Part shown: positions 8,354 to 17,419 of the stretch, piece by piece
Position numbering within the stretch: position 1 is the first letter of the stretch
Layout of the letters: each line of letters begins with the position of its first letter
Assembly (NCBI RefSeq): GCF_900537075.1
Contig: NZ_UNRA01000001.1
Coordinates: forward strand, 620,001 to 684,000
Reading direction: 5' to 3'
Length of the DNA: 64,000 bases
DNA from: Tropicibacter sp. Alg240-R139
GTDB taxonomy: Bacteria > Pseudomonadota > Alphaproteobacteria > Rhodobacterales > Rhodobacteraceae
Position numbers and translations under genes: made by a program
The notes under the pieces: model-generated
What the model was told of the DNA's origin: nothing
Seen by the model: the letters and a program-made list of their open reading frames with translations, nothing else
Databases searched by the model: none

Positions 8354-9961
8354 TTAGGAGCCCGTCTCGGCAGCGTCGATCTGGGTCAAAAGATCGTCAC
8401 AACGTTCTGTTTGATAATCTGACCCCTCAACAAAGAATTTACGCGCGCGGGTCAAATGCATTCGCGCCTCTGCCAACAGGGCAGGATCGGGTTCAAGGTA
8501 ATAGCGCGCCAACGCCAGATCAGCGATGTTCCATTGGAGCCGAGCCCAGTCGAACGGAGCCCCCATTTCGAAGGCTAGACCCTCGCAGGCTGCATAGCCA
8601 TCGCGGGATTCTTGTAGCTCGGCCAAGTCGCTGGTGACGGCACCCAGCCATCGTTTTGCGAGGGCCAAGTTGCTTTGGGTTGCTCGCCACAGCGGTGAGT
8701 CGATCTCATTGTTTGTCAGAGCAAGGGCTTCGAAGAGCGCTTCTTCAGCAGCGCGCAACGTCTCAGCATCTTTGGTCAATTCACCGAGTGTCTGAAGTGC
8801 GTTCCCGAGATTATTCCAACGACCTTGGAGATCAGCACTTTTGGTCAGCTTGTTAACCTTCAAAGCGGCGCGTTGAACATCCATTGCTTGCCGCAATAAT
8901 CTTGCGTCATTGTAGCGCTCGCCCGTCACTCGAAGGACCGAGCCGAAAGCGCTTTTACGGGCAGCCCAATTCTTTGGCTCTTTCACCTTGCTGGCTTTCT
9001 TCACAGCTGCTTCTAGGGCACGACGCGCCTCGTTCAGATGCGCTTCCCCAGTGGATCGTTCCGCCAGACGAAAATGACACCAGCCAAGTGTATGAAGCGC
9101 GGATGCGGCCAGCGGTTTTTTGCTATTCACTTTGGCGTAATTGCCCTGCGCCAAAACCAATGCGACCTGCGAAGCAAATACATCACCGGTCTTGTCACCT
9201 TCGTCTCTCCAATCGTCAGCCGTGTTATCGACGGCCCAAAAAAGTTTCCCTTTTGGGAACTCACGCAGGTTTCTGACGATCCGTTCGGCGGCTAAATCGG
9301 GTCGGTTTCGCAGGCGGTCCTGATTGAGCTCTTTTTCCAGTTGCAACTCTGATAAACGTGCCAGCCGCTCTTTCTCTTCACGTAGCCAGTCTGCTTGTTG
9401 GGTAAGTTTGTCATTCGCCTCGTCAAATTCGCCCGCGTTGTTCAGAGCATCGACTTCTTTCATCAGCGCGGCGAATTGTGCAGCAGCGTTCCCAACCAGT
9501 TGGGCGATGTGTTCACTCGCCTTCAACCGTACCAACGCGGCTTCGACACTGCGATAGGCAGTTTCGCGATCCTTGTGGTCGCCTTCGGTGAAGTTGTTGG
9601 CCAGTTGGATCAGCAAGTCGTCCGACGCGCCCTCTGTCTTTCCTTCGCGGCGGAGACGATCAATGACGCGGTCGGCGTCCTGTTCAGATTTGGTTTCAAG
9701 GCTCTCGGCGGCGTCTTCGGTGTCGAGGAATTTGCCTATCCAAGCGTCATCCAAATTTAGCGCGATGCGGAAGCGCCCAACAGTGGTTGCGTTCAGCGCG
9801 TCCTTACGACCTTTTTCGACCTTCGAAATAAAGGAGGCCCCGACGGGTGGATCAAACTTTCCTCCCAAGGTTTTTTGGTCCTATCCCCTGAGTGCGCGAG
9901 CGTGTTTCACAGCCCTACCAAAGTCCTTCAGAATATCTGGGTCAATTTTAGGAAAGTTCTG
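8354..9961 (-). pseudogene. XRE-type HTH plus TPR protein interrupted by an amber codon
   Basis: The long downstream frame (9868-8354, about 504 residues) begins in the second half of an HTH domain (ASFISKVEKGRKDALNATTV), followed by a charged coiled region near residues 130-190 and a TPR-like helical C-terminus (WNNLGNALQTLGELTKDAETL). Upstream in the same frame the missing first half is readable, LKDFGRAVKHARALRG, then TAG at 9883-9881, then DQKTLGG. In HTH families a Trp often fills this position, so TGG to TAG is likely. The only start after the stop is a TTG without a ribosome site, and no ATG precedes the HTH half. Probably a recent pseudogene; readthrough or a sequencing error is possible. 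Confidence 0.7.
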
Positions 9962-10107
9962 TCAATCCATTGAAACTAAAGGCGATTTTTTGCTTTTGTG
10001 GTCATTTTTGAACGACTGCACCACTGCCTTCTGTCTTCCATATTTGTCCTGTCCGGACAACGTCTGAAACTCAGGCGGGGCCTCGCCGCATAGCAGGAGG
10101 TTATCCT

Positions 10108-10278
10108 ATGATGTGGTACGTGCAACTAATGATTGAGAGGACTGGAGCGTTGCTGGCCCAAGACGCGGTGTTCAATGCTGTGTTTGCGCTTTTGGCGCTA
10201 TGGTCCGCCTTTGGTCAGTCGCCGCGTGTTTGTGCGGTACTGACTGCGCTAGTGCATCTGTATCTTGTGGTGTCGTAG
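10108..10278 (+). CDS. Small hydrophobic protein, 56 residues
   Basis: A short frame with a perfect AGGAGG eight bases before tandem ATG codons at 10108. The product has two hydrophobic stretches (about residues 21-35, VFNAVFALLALWSAF, and 41-56, VCAVLTALVHLYLVVS) separated by GQSPR, as in a small hairpin membrane protein. It is divergent from the broken HTH-TPR gene. Family not recognised; the ribosome site is the main evidence. From its stop to 10370 nothing else is seen. Confidence 0.5.
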   Translation: MMWYVQLMIERTGALLAQDAVFNAVFALLALWSAFGQSPRVCAVLTALVHLYLVVS

Positions 10279-10370
10279 GAAATTTGTCGGAGGGCAGAAT
10301 TTGGTATTGTGTTGCAATGGCTTGTTTACCTGCGTCGTCGCTTCGGGGCAGGAGCACCGTTGATTTAGCG

Positions 10371-10739
10371 TTAGACGGAATGTTGCTGAAGGACATTCAG
10401 CGGCACGATCTCAAGTGCGCGTTTGTGGGTGGCAGCTAGATGCACTTCGGGCGCGCAACCCTCCTCGTGGGCCTGCATGAAGCGTGCGGCGCACAGGCAC
10501 CATTGATCACCGGGTTTCAATCCGGCAAAGCCGAACTCGGGCCGTGGGGTGCTGAGGTCGTTGCCCACATACTTTGAATACGCCAGAAACTCGGCCGTCA
10601 TCACGGCACAGACGGTATGGCTGCCCTGATCGGCGGCACATGTGTTGCAATGCCCGTCTCGAAAGAAGCCGGTCACCGGGTTCATCGAGCAGGGCGCCAG
10701 CGCCCCGCCCAGAACATTCACACTCTCATCACGTTCCAT
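10371..10739 (-). CDS. DUF2237 family protein
   Basis: A 122-residue protein with the DUF2237 pattern: NVLGGALAPCSMNPVTGFFRDGHCNT, then DQGSHTVCAVMTAEFLAYSKYVGNDLSTP and FPGL-equivalent FGFAGLKPGDQWCLCAARFMQA. Several conserved Cys and His residues suggest metal or cofactor binding, but the function is unknown. It begins nine bases after the serine hydrolase gene ends on the same strand, so they are probably cotranscribed. Confidence 0.9.
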   Translation of the reverse strand: MERDESVNVLGGALAPCSMNPVTGFFRDGHCNTCAADQGSHTVCAVMTAEFLAYSKYVGNDLSTPRPEFGFAGLKPGDQWCLCAARFMQAHEEGCAPEVHLAATHKRALEIVPLNVLQQHSV

Positions 10740-10748
10740 GGGCCCAAC

Positions 10749-11912
10749 CTACAGGCTCTGCGCGATCTTGCGGAACATTTCTACGTTCTGTTCGTTCACG
10801 CCCTTGTCGCGGAACTTGCGGTCAGCGCCAGTGGTCATGATCAGCACGCCACGCGACTGGTCAAAGTAAAGGTATTGGCCGTAAACCCCGCGTCCAAGGA
10901 ACTCGCCGTCATGTGCCCCCACTGGAATCCACCACTGATAGCCGTATCCGATTTTGCCCGGCGCGGTCGGCGCCGATGCGGCGGTGGAGTCGGCAATCCA
11001 GTCTGCAGGCACAACCTGTTGCCCGCCATATTCGCCATTCTGTAGGATCATTTGACCAAAGCGCGCAAAGTCGCGCGTGGTGAAGTTCAACCCACCCAGT
11101 ACAAATGCCACCCCGGCCCCGTCAGTGATGTAATACCCATCCCGTTCCAGCCCCAGAGGTGTCAGGATTTTCTCACTCAACAGTTCGGAAACTGAACGTC
11201 CGGTGGCACCCCGGATCACCATGCCGATGACATGGGTGTCGATCGACACATACTGCCAGGTGTCGCCCGGAGGCGCGAAGCTATCCTTGAGCGAGGCTGC
11301 GAAATCGTCAAGCTCTCCGCCCAGGGCGACGACGCGCCCCATCCTGTTGATGTCCGAATCAAAATCCAGATAATCCTCGTCAAAGACCACCCCGCTGGCC
11401 ATGTTCAGCACATTGCGGATCGTAGCCTGCTCATAGGCGCTGCCCTCGAGCTTGGGCGCATATTTGACAACCTTGTCGTCCAGCGAGGCAATCTTGCCTT
11501 CGGCGACAAGAACGCCAAAAAGCGCCGACAGGTAACTTTTGGCGATCGACCAAGAGATGCGTCGGTCGTCTGGGCCGGTACCCAGGAAATACCGTTCATA
11601 GCGGATCTGACCGTTTTGCATCACCAGCAAAGAGGTCACAGCACGCTCTTCGATCCACTGTTCGGCACCTGTGGGCAACTCGTATTCTGGGCCATACCCA
11701 ATTTCGGATGTGGGGCCATTCCCTCGCGGCAAGGTGGTCGTCAAAAACGCCGCGTCCATGTTCGAGAAGTTGTTGACGATTTTCTCCTCTGAAAACAGAG
11801 AGTTTACGGCCATTAGGCGCATGATCTCTTCGCGCTTCCAGACACCTACAACAACCACCGCAAGGATCAACGCAATTAAAACGCGACCCAGCCATTTTCC
11901 GAATGTGCGCAT
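10749..11912 (-). CDS. Serine hydrolase, beta-lactamase class C / penicillin-binding-like
   Basis: A 387-residue protein with an N-terminal membrane anchor (VLIALILAVVVVGVW) and a class C serine-hydrolase domain. The SxxK motif is SIAK in RRISWSIAKSYLSALFG; the Tyr motif is in TWQYVSIDTHV; the third motif region is GRGVYGQYLYFD. Family members are esterases, D-aminopeptidases or carboxypeptidases acting in the periplasm; the substrate is unknown. GGGGAGG precedes the ATG. DUF2237 follows nine bases later. Confidence 0.9.
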   Translation of the reverse strand: MRTFGKWLGRVLIALILAVVVVGVWKREEIMRLMAVNSLFSEEKIVNNFSNMDAAFLTTTLPRGNGPTSEIGYGPEYELPTGAEQWIEERAVTSLLVMQNGQIRYERYFLGTGPDDRRISWSIAKSYLSALFGVLVAEGKIASLDDKVVKYAPKLEGSAYEQATIRNVLNMASGVVFDEDYLDFDSDINRMGRVVALGGELDDFAASLKDSFAPPGDTWQYVSIDTHVIGMVIRGATGRSVSELLSEKILTPLGLERDGYYITDGAGVAFVLGGLNFTTRDFARFGQMILQNGEYGGQQVVPADWIADSTAASAPTAPGKIGYGYQWWIPVGAHDGEFLGRGVYGQYLYFDQSRGVLIMTTGADRKFRDKGVNEQNVEMFRKIAQSL

Positions 11913-12015
11913 GTTCGAAACCTCCCCGATTTGGTGTCATCCTGCGGGCGAGTTCAATTAAGCGCAACGGGAACGTGGCGGAAAGGCGGGCAGGTCAAAG
12001 ACGTTGATTTTGGGT

Positions 12016-12104
12016 GCGCTCCCGCCCGTCGTTGACGCCCCTTGCGGGACATCTCCTCCCGTTGGGCGACGCAGGTGCGGGCAAGGCCCGCACCTGCGTC
12101 GCCC
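12016..12104 (-). repeat. Dispersed intergenic hairpin repeat, copy 2, with 19-bp perfect palindrome
   Basis: The core CTCCCGCCCGTCG, a GACGCCCCTTGCGGGAC hairpin and CTCCTCCCGTTGGGC match copies 1 and 3. Directly adjacent is a long perfect inverted repeat with arms at 12064-12082 and 12086-12104 around AAG. It lies just downstream of pth, in the gap 11913-12170, where no gene is seen. Confidence 0.75.
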
Positions 12105-12170
12105 GCGGCGGGCCCTAGCGAAAGGGTTCGCAGGGTCTTTCTGGGTCGAGCGTCGTCAATTCCAACGGGA

Positions 12171-12860
12171 TCAGTTGAACCGATCCAAAAGCTTTTGGAT
12201 CGGAGAACGGGCCCCTTTCGCAGGCTCGGTTTCAGCGTTCTTGGGCTTCGCTGCCGTTTCAACTTTGGGGGCGGGTGATTTCGATGAACGCGGTGGCGCT
12301 GTGCGCAGGGCCACGGCATTCATAAATCTACCGCTGTCTCCGTCAGCCAAATGTGGGGCCCCGTCAGACACGCCCCGCAGCACATTGTCCAACCAGTCTT
12401 CATCCGCTTTGGCGAAATCATGCAGGACATAGCCCGCGACCAGCTCTTTGCGACCGGGATGGCCGATGCCCAATCGCACCCGGTCATAGGTAGCACCGAT
12501 GTGTTCATGGATTGACCGCAGCCCATTGTGGCCCGCATGCCCGCCGCCTGCCTTGGCGCGCACTTTGCCGGGCGCCAGATCCAACTCGTCATGCAGTACA
12601 GTCACATCGGTGCTGTCGAGCTTGTAAAACCGCATCGCCTCACCCACGGATTGCCCCGAGCGGTTCATGAAGGTCTCGGGTTTCAGTAGCAGCACCTTTT
12701 CGCCTCCCAATCGACCCTCGGCAATCTGGCCCTGAAACTTGCTCTTCCACGGTCCAAACCCGTGATCGCGTGCAATTTCGTCCAATGCCATAAAACCGAT
12801 GTTGTGTCGGTTGCGGGCATATTTGCCGCCCGGATTTCCCAATCCGACAAAAAGTTTCAT
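12171..12860 (-). CDS. pth: Peptidyl-tRNA hydrolase
   Basis: Frees tRNA from prematurely released peptidyl-tRNA. The N-terminus [20 protein letters not shown] contains the catalytic His19; further motifs are [26 protein letters not shown] and [13 protein letters not shown]. At 229 residues it is longer than the usual 190-200; the extra C-terminal tail (about residues 188-229) is rich in Ala, Pro, Lys and Ser, as often in roseobacters. The last codons contain a perfect 22-bp palindrome (12181-12202). In many alphaproteobacteria rplY, pth and ychF adjoin; here they are split by other genes. Confidence 0.96.
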   Translation of the reverse strand: MKLFVGLGNPGGKYARNRHNIGFMALDEIARDHGFGPWKSKFQGQIAEGRLGGEKVLLLKPETFMNRSGQSVGEAMRFYKLDSTDVTVLHDELDLAPGKVRAKAGGGHAGHNGLRSIHEHIGATYDRVRLGIGHPGRKELVAGYVLHDFAKADEDWLDNVLRGVSDGAPHLADGDSGRFMNAVALRTAPPRSSKSPAPKVETAAKPKNAETEPAKGARSPIQKLLDRFN

Positions 12861-13040
12861 GGCGCGCCTCGCAGGTCTGTCACGGTTGCGGCGTCTAAAT
12901 GCACTGAAACCACTGAAAAGGCCAGCGTGGGAGGTCCAGAAATATCAACCGTGTTTTCTGACTTGGCTTTCGGTGCGTACATATTCGAAGAGCTCCCGCG
13001 CCCGAGCGATCCCGACTGCGTCGGTACCGCTAGCGGTCTT

Positions 13041-13122
13041 GGGCCGGGCACTGCGCTTTGCGCAGTGCCCGGCCCAACGGGAGGAGGTGTTTCGTCAGAA
13101 ACATCGACGACGGGCGGGAGTG
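13041..13122 (+). repeat. Dispersed intergenic hairpin repeat, copy 3 (inverted), with 16-bp perfect palindrome
   Basis: On the plus strand a perfect inverted repeat (arms 13041-13056 and 13060-13075, loop TTT) is followed by AACGGGAGGAGGT, a GTTTC-GTCA-GAAAC hairpin (13089-13102) and CGACGGGCGGGAG. It is the reverse complement of copies 1 and 2; the small hairpin has changed both arms and still pairs. It occupies the gap between pth and the DUF3604 gene (12861-13156), where no convincing gene is seen. Confidence 0.75.
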
Positions 13123-13156
13123 TTCCGGGACACTCAAACACCTCTGGCCCGAAATT

Positions 13157-15073
13157 TCACCCTTCCGGCGTGTACCAGATGGGTGAGGTATAGGCGCGCT
13201 CGGTTGTGACCATGGGCACCGTCTCATCCATCTGCACCTCAAATCGCTTTGCCTCATAGGCAGTCCAGCGAGGGGTGGGAATCTCGATCACACGAACGTA
13301 GTAGAACGCGCGTAAAGTGGGGTCGAAATCGGGGTCCTGCCAGTAGGTGATCAGTTCGGGCGCACCGATTGTGTTGGTCCAGGTCGCATTGGCCACATCA
13401 ACCGTATTTCCCACTGACGGCAACTTACCATCCGCACCAGGTGCACGATCTCCGCTCCAGGCCACGTCATAGACCTTTTCACCCCGAGTGCCATCCTCGT
13501 TCAGCCAACCCTTGATCACCTGCACCCGGTCCAGATTTCCGCTGAATGGGTCCTTGAGCGCCGCGATCAGGAAATTCGGCCCTTCGTCACCGTTTCGTGC
13601 GGGCAAATCGGCGCCCATCGGCACACCCTTGGCATAGCCCAGATCGGCCGGCAGGCGGGACAGGGCGTCAGCCTCGGTAAAGTCCCAACCGCCAAAGAAC
13701 CGAACCATGATCCGCGAGCCGGTGGTGCCATAAACCTCACGCCGTTCCAGCGCGTCAAAAATGGCGGCTCGGGTGTTTTCGGTCGCCCAAACGGCCGCAT
13801 ATCCGCCTGAGGCCTGCTGCCAACCATAGATCGAAAATTCCGGATCCGGTGCTTCGATCACCAGATGCTCCCAGCGGTTTGGTTCGGGTTCAACCCCTGA
13901 ATGCTTGCCAAAGAAGTTGTCTTCCTCAACTGCCGCCATGCCGGTATGCGCATCTGTCGAACCGATTTGACCCACCTTGTAAGGGTTGATGCCCAACTGT
14001 GACTCCAGAAGCAGCCCGGTCTTGTAGGCTTCGCGCGAATATTCGTACTGCAACATATCTTCGGTTTTGGCCTCGGTCCCGTTGAGGTTCGAGGCATCCC
14101 AGGTGTCGAAGTCCGCAAACTCGTCGCCCGGGCTCAGAAACGGATGCGCCTCGCTGTCGCCCTTAATCTGGGTGGTCTCGATCACTGGTTCGAACCGTGC
14201 GCGAAGGCGGGCGTTTTCTTCTGTGAGCGGGGTTTCGTCAAAGTTTGACACCGAAAACAGTCGGCCGTTTGAAAGGTTGCCATTGTGCGGGATGGCCAGA
14301 ACGTCACCGCCGGTGCGCTCCTCATAGGCTGCCAGATGTCGCCATAGATCCTCGGGGTTTTTGCTGTCGAACTGCGAAAATGGCACCACCGCATTGGCCA
14401 TGCTGGCATCGTCCCGAAAGATCACGTTTCGGTGGATGTTATCGCCACCTTCCGATGTCCATTCATACCCGATCAAAGACGTGAAGCGGCCCGGATCGTT
14501 GAACTGGTCCGCCAGCGCCGTGTAGGTCTGCCAGGCCTTCTTGGTGGCTTTTGGGTTGTCGATCGGGGGGGTGTCTGTGGACAATGAGGCAACGATTTCC
14601 ATCGCTGTGTTAAAGATCCTGTCAGGGTCACCCGAAACCAGCTCATCATACCAGGCTTTGCCCTGCGGGTTTGACAGGATTTCTGGATCGCCGCTGAGCA
14701 ACTGCGGCATCAATCCGTACATCTCTGCGTGATCTGACACCACAAGCCAATCCAGTGGCCGCCCCAGCTTTGCTTGCAACCCGTGTGTGGTGGTAATTTC
14801 CTCACCTCGCGCAAACCGAAAGGCATCTTCCTGACCGACGGTTGTCATGGTGCCCGCATCAACCGACACTTCGGTGTGCAGATGGGTGTCGCCCCACAAA
14901 AGCTGCGTTGGAAAGGTTCGCCCCGCATGTGGCGAAAAATGATCCGTTACGAACTTTTGGGACACATCGTCCTTGTCCGGCAGTAGGTCTTGAACCTGTG
15001 CGATTCCAGTAGAGCTCATCGCAATCAACGCCGCAACAGACGCGCCACAGGCGCGATTCAAAGTGCTTGTCAT
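13157..15073 (-). CDS. DUF3604 secreted protein, PHP-like metal-dependent fold
   Basis: A 638-residue protein with a signal peptide (CGASVAALIAMSSTGIAQ), then the DUF3604 hallmark LLWGDTHLHTEVSVDAGTM and WLVVSDHAEMYGLMP, His-rich motifs resembling PHP phosphoesterases; also GSTDAHTGMAAVEEDNFFGK and the C-terminal FYYVRVIEIPTPRWTAYE. Function unknown; the metal-site motifs suggest a periplasmic hydrolase. GGGAGAG precedes the ATG. It lies between rplY and pth, genes usually adjacent, so it may be an insertion into that cluster. Confidence 0.9.
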   Translation of the reverse strand: MTSTLNRACGASVAALIAMSSTGIAQVQDLLPDKDDVSQKFVTDHFSPHAGRTFPTQLLWGDTHLHTEVSVDAGTMTTVGQEDAFRFARGEEITTTHGLQAKLGRPLDWLVVSDHAEMYGLMPQLLSGDPEILSNPQGKAWYDELVSGDPDRIFNTAMEIVASLSTDTPPIDNPKATKKAWQTYTALADQFNDPGRFTSLIGYEWTSEGGDNIHRNVIFRDDASMANAVVPFSQFDSKNPEDLWRHLAAYEERTGGDVLAIPHNGNLSNGRLFSVSNFDETPLTEENARLRARFEPVIETTQIKGDSEAHPFLSPGDEFADFDTWDASNLNGTEAKTEDMLQYEYSREAYKTGLLLESQLGINPYKVGQIGSTDAHTGMAAVEEDNFFGKHSGVEPEPNRWEHLVIEAPDPEFSIYGWQQASGGYAAVWATENTRAAIFDALERREVYGTTGSRIMVRFFGGWDFTEADALSRLPADLGYAKGVPMGADLPARNGDEGPNFLIAALKDPFSGNLDRVQVIKGWLNEDGTRGEKVYDVAWSGDRAPGADGKLPSVGNTVDVANATWTNTIGAPELITYWQDPDFDPTLRAFYYVRVIEIPTPRWTAYEAKRFEVQMDETVPMVTTERAYTSPIWYTPEG

Positions 15074-15188
15074 AATTTCTCTCCCAATTCGGCAACCAAG
15101 GGCGCCGCTAGATTCATTTAAATATTCGAATCATAGAAAGTGTAGCGGTCAGCCTGTGGCTGTTCAAAGTGGAGACTTCAAAACGAAA

Positions 15189-15217
15189 ACACCCCCTGAC
15201 CATCGGTCAGGGGGTGT
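15189..15217 (-). terminator. Intrinsic terminator of rplY
   Basis: A perfect 13-bp stem (15189-15201 with 15205-15217, loop of three) 43 bases after the rplY stop. On the minus strand it is followed by TTTTCGTTTT, a good U-rich tail. Confidence 0.85.
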
Positions 15218-15259
15218 CAAACTTAGCCTTGCCCAACATTGGGGCAATCGGCGCAGATT

Positions 15260-15904
15260 TTATTCTTCTGCGGCGACTTCGACTTCGGCCTCTTCGCCTT
15301 CACCTTCGCCATCTTCGTCATCCGACGATGCCAGACCCGTCGGAGCCGAGATGTTGGCAATCACGAAATCACGGTCGATGATCGGCTTGGAACCGCTCGG
15401 CAGGTCAACCGACGAGATGGTTGCCACATCACCAATGGCCATGCCGCTCAGATCAACCGTGATCTTCTCGGGGATCTCGCCTGCGGTAACCATCAGTTCA
15501 ACTTCGGGACGCACAACGGTCAGAACACCACCGCGCTTGATGCCGGGCGCTTCTTCTTCGTTGATGAACTCAACCGGAACAAACAGGTTGATGCGGGTCG
15601 TACGACGCAGGCGCATCAGGTCAAAGTGTGTCGGCAGGTCTTTGACGACGTCACGCTGAACATCGCGACAGATGACACGAACGTCTTCTGCGCCTTCGAT
15701 TTTCAGGTTGAACAGGGTCGACTTAAAGCGGCCTGCTTTCAGTTTCTTCAACAGAACGTTGAACGGGATCTGGATCGCCATCGGATCAACGTCACCGCCA
15801 AAAACAACACCCGGAACCATGCCAGCGCGACGCGCTGCGCGAGCGGCGCCCTTGCCTGTCCCCGCACGTTCTTGGCACTCAAGATCAGGAATCTGACCAG
15901 CCAT
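15260..15904 (-). CDS. rplY: 50S ribosomal protein L25/general stress protein Ctc
   Basis: Binds 5S rRNA in the large subunit. The protein (214 residues) starts [20 protein letters not shown] and has [13 protein letters not shown], the L25 N-terminal beta-barrel, and the C-terminal TL5/CTC domain ([21 protein letters not shown], then [12 protein letters not shown]), ending in a Glu-rich acidic tail. The ATG at 15904 follows GGAG; the frame is open to 15970 but the extra residues are not family-like. A strong terminator follows. Confidence 0.95.
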   Translation of the reverse strand: MAGQIPDLECQERAGTGKGAARAARRAGMVPGVVFGGDVDPMAIQIPFNVLLKKLKAGRFKSTLFNLKIEGAEDVRVICRDVQRDVVKDLPTHFDLMRLRRTTRINLFVPVEFINEEEAPGIKRGGVLTVVRPEVELMVTAGEIPEKITVDLSGMAIGDVATISSVDLPSGSKPIIDRDFVIANISAPTGLASSDDEDGEGEGEEAEVEVAAEE

Positions 15905-16036
15905 ATGAATTCTCCATAGATTAGGGCGGGAATCCTCCAAGGCTGTATCCCCGCGTGAAGCCGCGCTCATAGACTAGTTTTGGCTGGTTGGAAAGGGCTG
16001 AATCAGGGTCTCGCCGGGCTGAGCCCCCTCAGAGCG

Positions 16037-17188
16037 TCACAATATCATGTCTGCCGTGGCTTTTGGATGATCTGTGATCTGTTCATAACCCTCTTCAGTG
16101 ATGATGAAACTGTCGCCCACTTGTGCGCGGAACGTGTCTGTTGTGACCGAGCCGTCCACTGCAAACACCATGCCAGGCTGTAAGACCGTGGTATCCCCGG
16201 TCACCAGTTGCGGATGTTCCAGATAACTGAACCCCGTCGCACGACCACAGCGGAACGGGTATTCAAACCCCGCCCCTTGGATCACATCCGCATAAGCCGC
16301 ATGCACGCTTTCGGCTGTCACACCTGGCCCCAAAGCGCGCAGCGCTGCGGCTTGGCTTTCGACTGCAATTTCATAGACACGCTCCTGCGTCGGATCACCG
16401 ATCTCGCCGATCCAAAAGGTCCGATCAAAGCCCAGCTTGAAGCGGTGAAAATTGGTCATCCCGCAAAAGCACAGAAACACAGGTTCCCCCCGCCGCATGA
16501 TCCGGGTCGAGGCACGGTGATGCGTCTTGGTGATCTCTTTGCCGGACGCCATGATCTGCAGGAAATGCGTGTTGGGCGACATGTCTGTATCATCATAGTG
16601 CGCCTCGAGCAGCTCGGCCGCTTTGCGGGTTCCGGCCTGCGACGTGGCAATCGCCACTTCGAACTCGGGCACCCCATCGCCAATGGCCGCGCGACCCGCA
16701 GCCATCATCGCGCCCGCAACCTGTCCGGCATGGCGTGCCAGTTGCAGCTCTTGCGCCGACTTGATCATGCGCATGTTGGCAAGCAGGGGCGAGACTGATG
16801 TGATACGCTCGATCGACACCAATTCATCGACATAAGCGCGCACCAAGGGTGGCATATGATCCGGCTCGATGCCGACCCGGCCAGCGCTGCCAAGCGCACC
16901 CGGCAACTCGGCCCGCCACTCGGCACCCATCCCGTCGTTCCAGGCCGCAATCCGGTCCACATGTGCCGCCGCCTTCGCCGCATTCAGGTCGATGGTCGGG
17001 GTGATTAGCAGACTGTCGCCGTTTCTTGACACCACCAGGATCGTAGGCCGCCCAAATTCCATATGCAGATAGTCGTAGTATCCGGTCAGGTAATAGACAT
17101 TGTCATCATCCGTCACTAACGCCACGTCGATTCCTGTTTCGGTCAGACGCTCGCAAAAGCTGTTCATACTGTGTGCATATTGGCTCAT
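16037..17188 (-). CDS. M24-family creatinase/Xaa-Pro dipeptidase-like protein
   Basis: A 383-residue pita-bread protein: an N-terminal creatinase domain (VALVTDDDNVYYLTGYYDYLHMEFGRPTI) and a C-terminal M24 domain. Several metal ligands expected in metallo-M24 enzymes look replaced: the GHGIG His region reads RCGRATGFSYLEHP, and the terminal Glu regions read FAVDGSV and VGDSFII. That is closer to metal-free creatinase-type hydrolases of small guanidino or cyclic N compounds than to prolidases. GGGGAGAGAG precedes the ATG at 17188; the frame is open further upstream without motif. Substrate unknown. Confidence 0.85.
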   Translation of the reverse strand: MSQYAHSMNSFCERLTETGIDVALVTDDDNVYYLTGYYDYLHMEFGRPTILVVSRNGDSLLITPTIDLNAAKAAAHVDRIAAWNDGMGAEWRAELPGALGSAGRVGIEPDHMPPLVRAYVDELVSIERITSVSPLLANMRMIKSAQELQLARHAGQVAGAMMAAGRAAIGDGVPEFEVAIATSQAGTRKAAELLEAHYDDTDMSPNTHFLQIMASGKEITKTHHRASTRIMRRGEPVFLCFCGMTNFHRFKLGFDRTFWIGEIGDPTQERVYEIAVESQAAALRALGPGVTAESVHAAYADVIQGAGFEYPFRCGRATGFSYLEHPQLVTGDTTVLQPGMVFAVDGSVTTDTFRAQVGDSFIITEEGYEQITDHPKATADMIL

Positions 17189-17419
17189 CTTGTTCGCTCT
17201 CTCCCCGGCTGCGTGGTCATGGGTGAATGTGGTCAGCTTATCGCATCGGGGCGGTTGCGGGCGTTCATTCGCGACACGTGAAAGGCCGGGTATCAAACAC
17301 AAACCCGCTGCTTCCGGGATCAGGAAGTTGAAAAAATGGCGTCGGACCGACGGAAATGCAAAGGACGTGCGTTTTAATCTACAATCAGACTGACAACAAT
17401 CGATGATGGGAATGGCACT

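Noticed and set aside
12857-13141. Minus-strand frame of 94 codons overlapping the pth start by an ATGA-like junction
   Set aside because: Its first half is the translated hairpin repeat and the rest has no recognisable motif or ribosome site.
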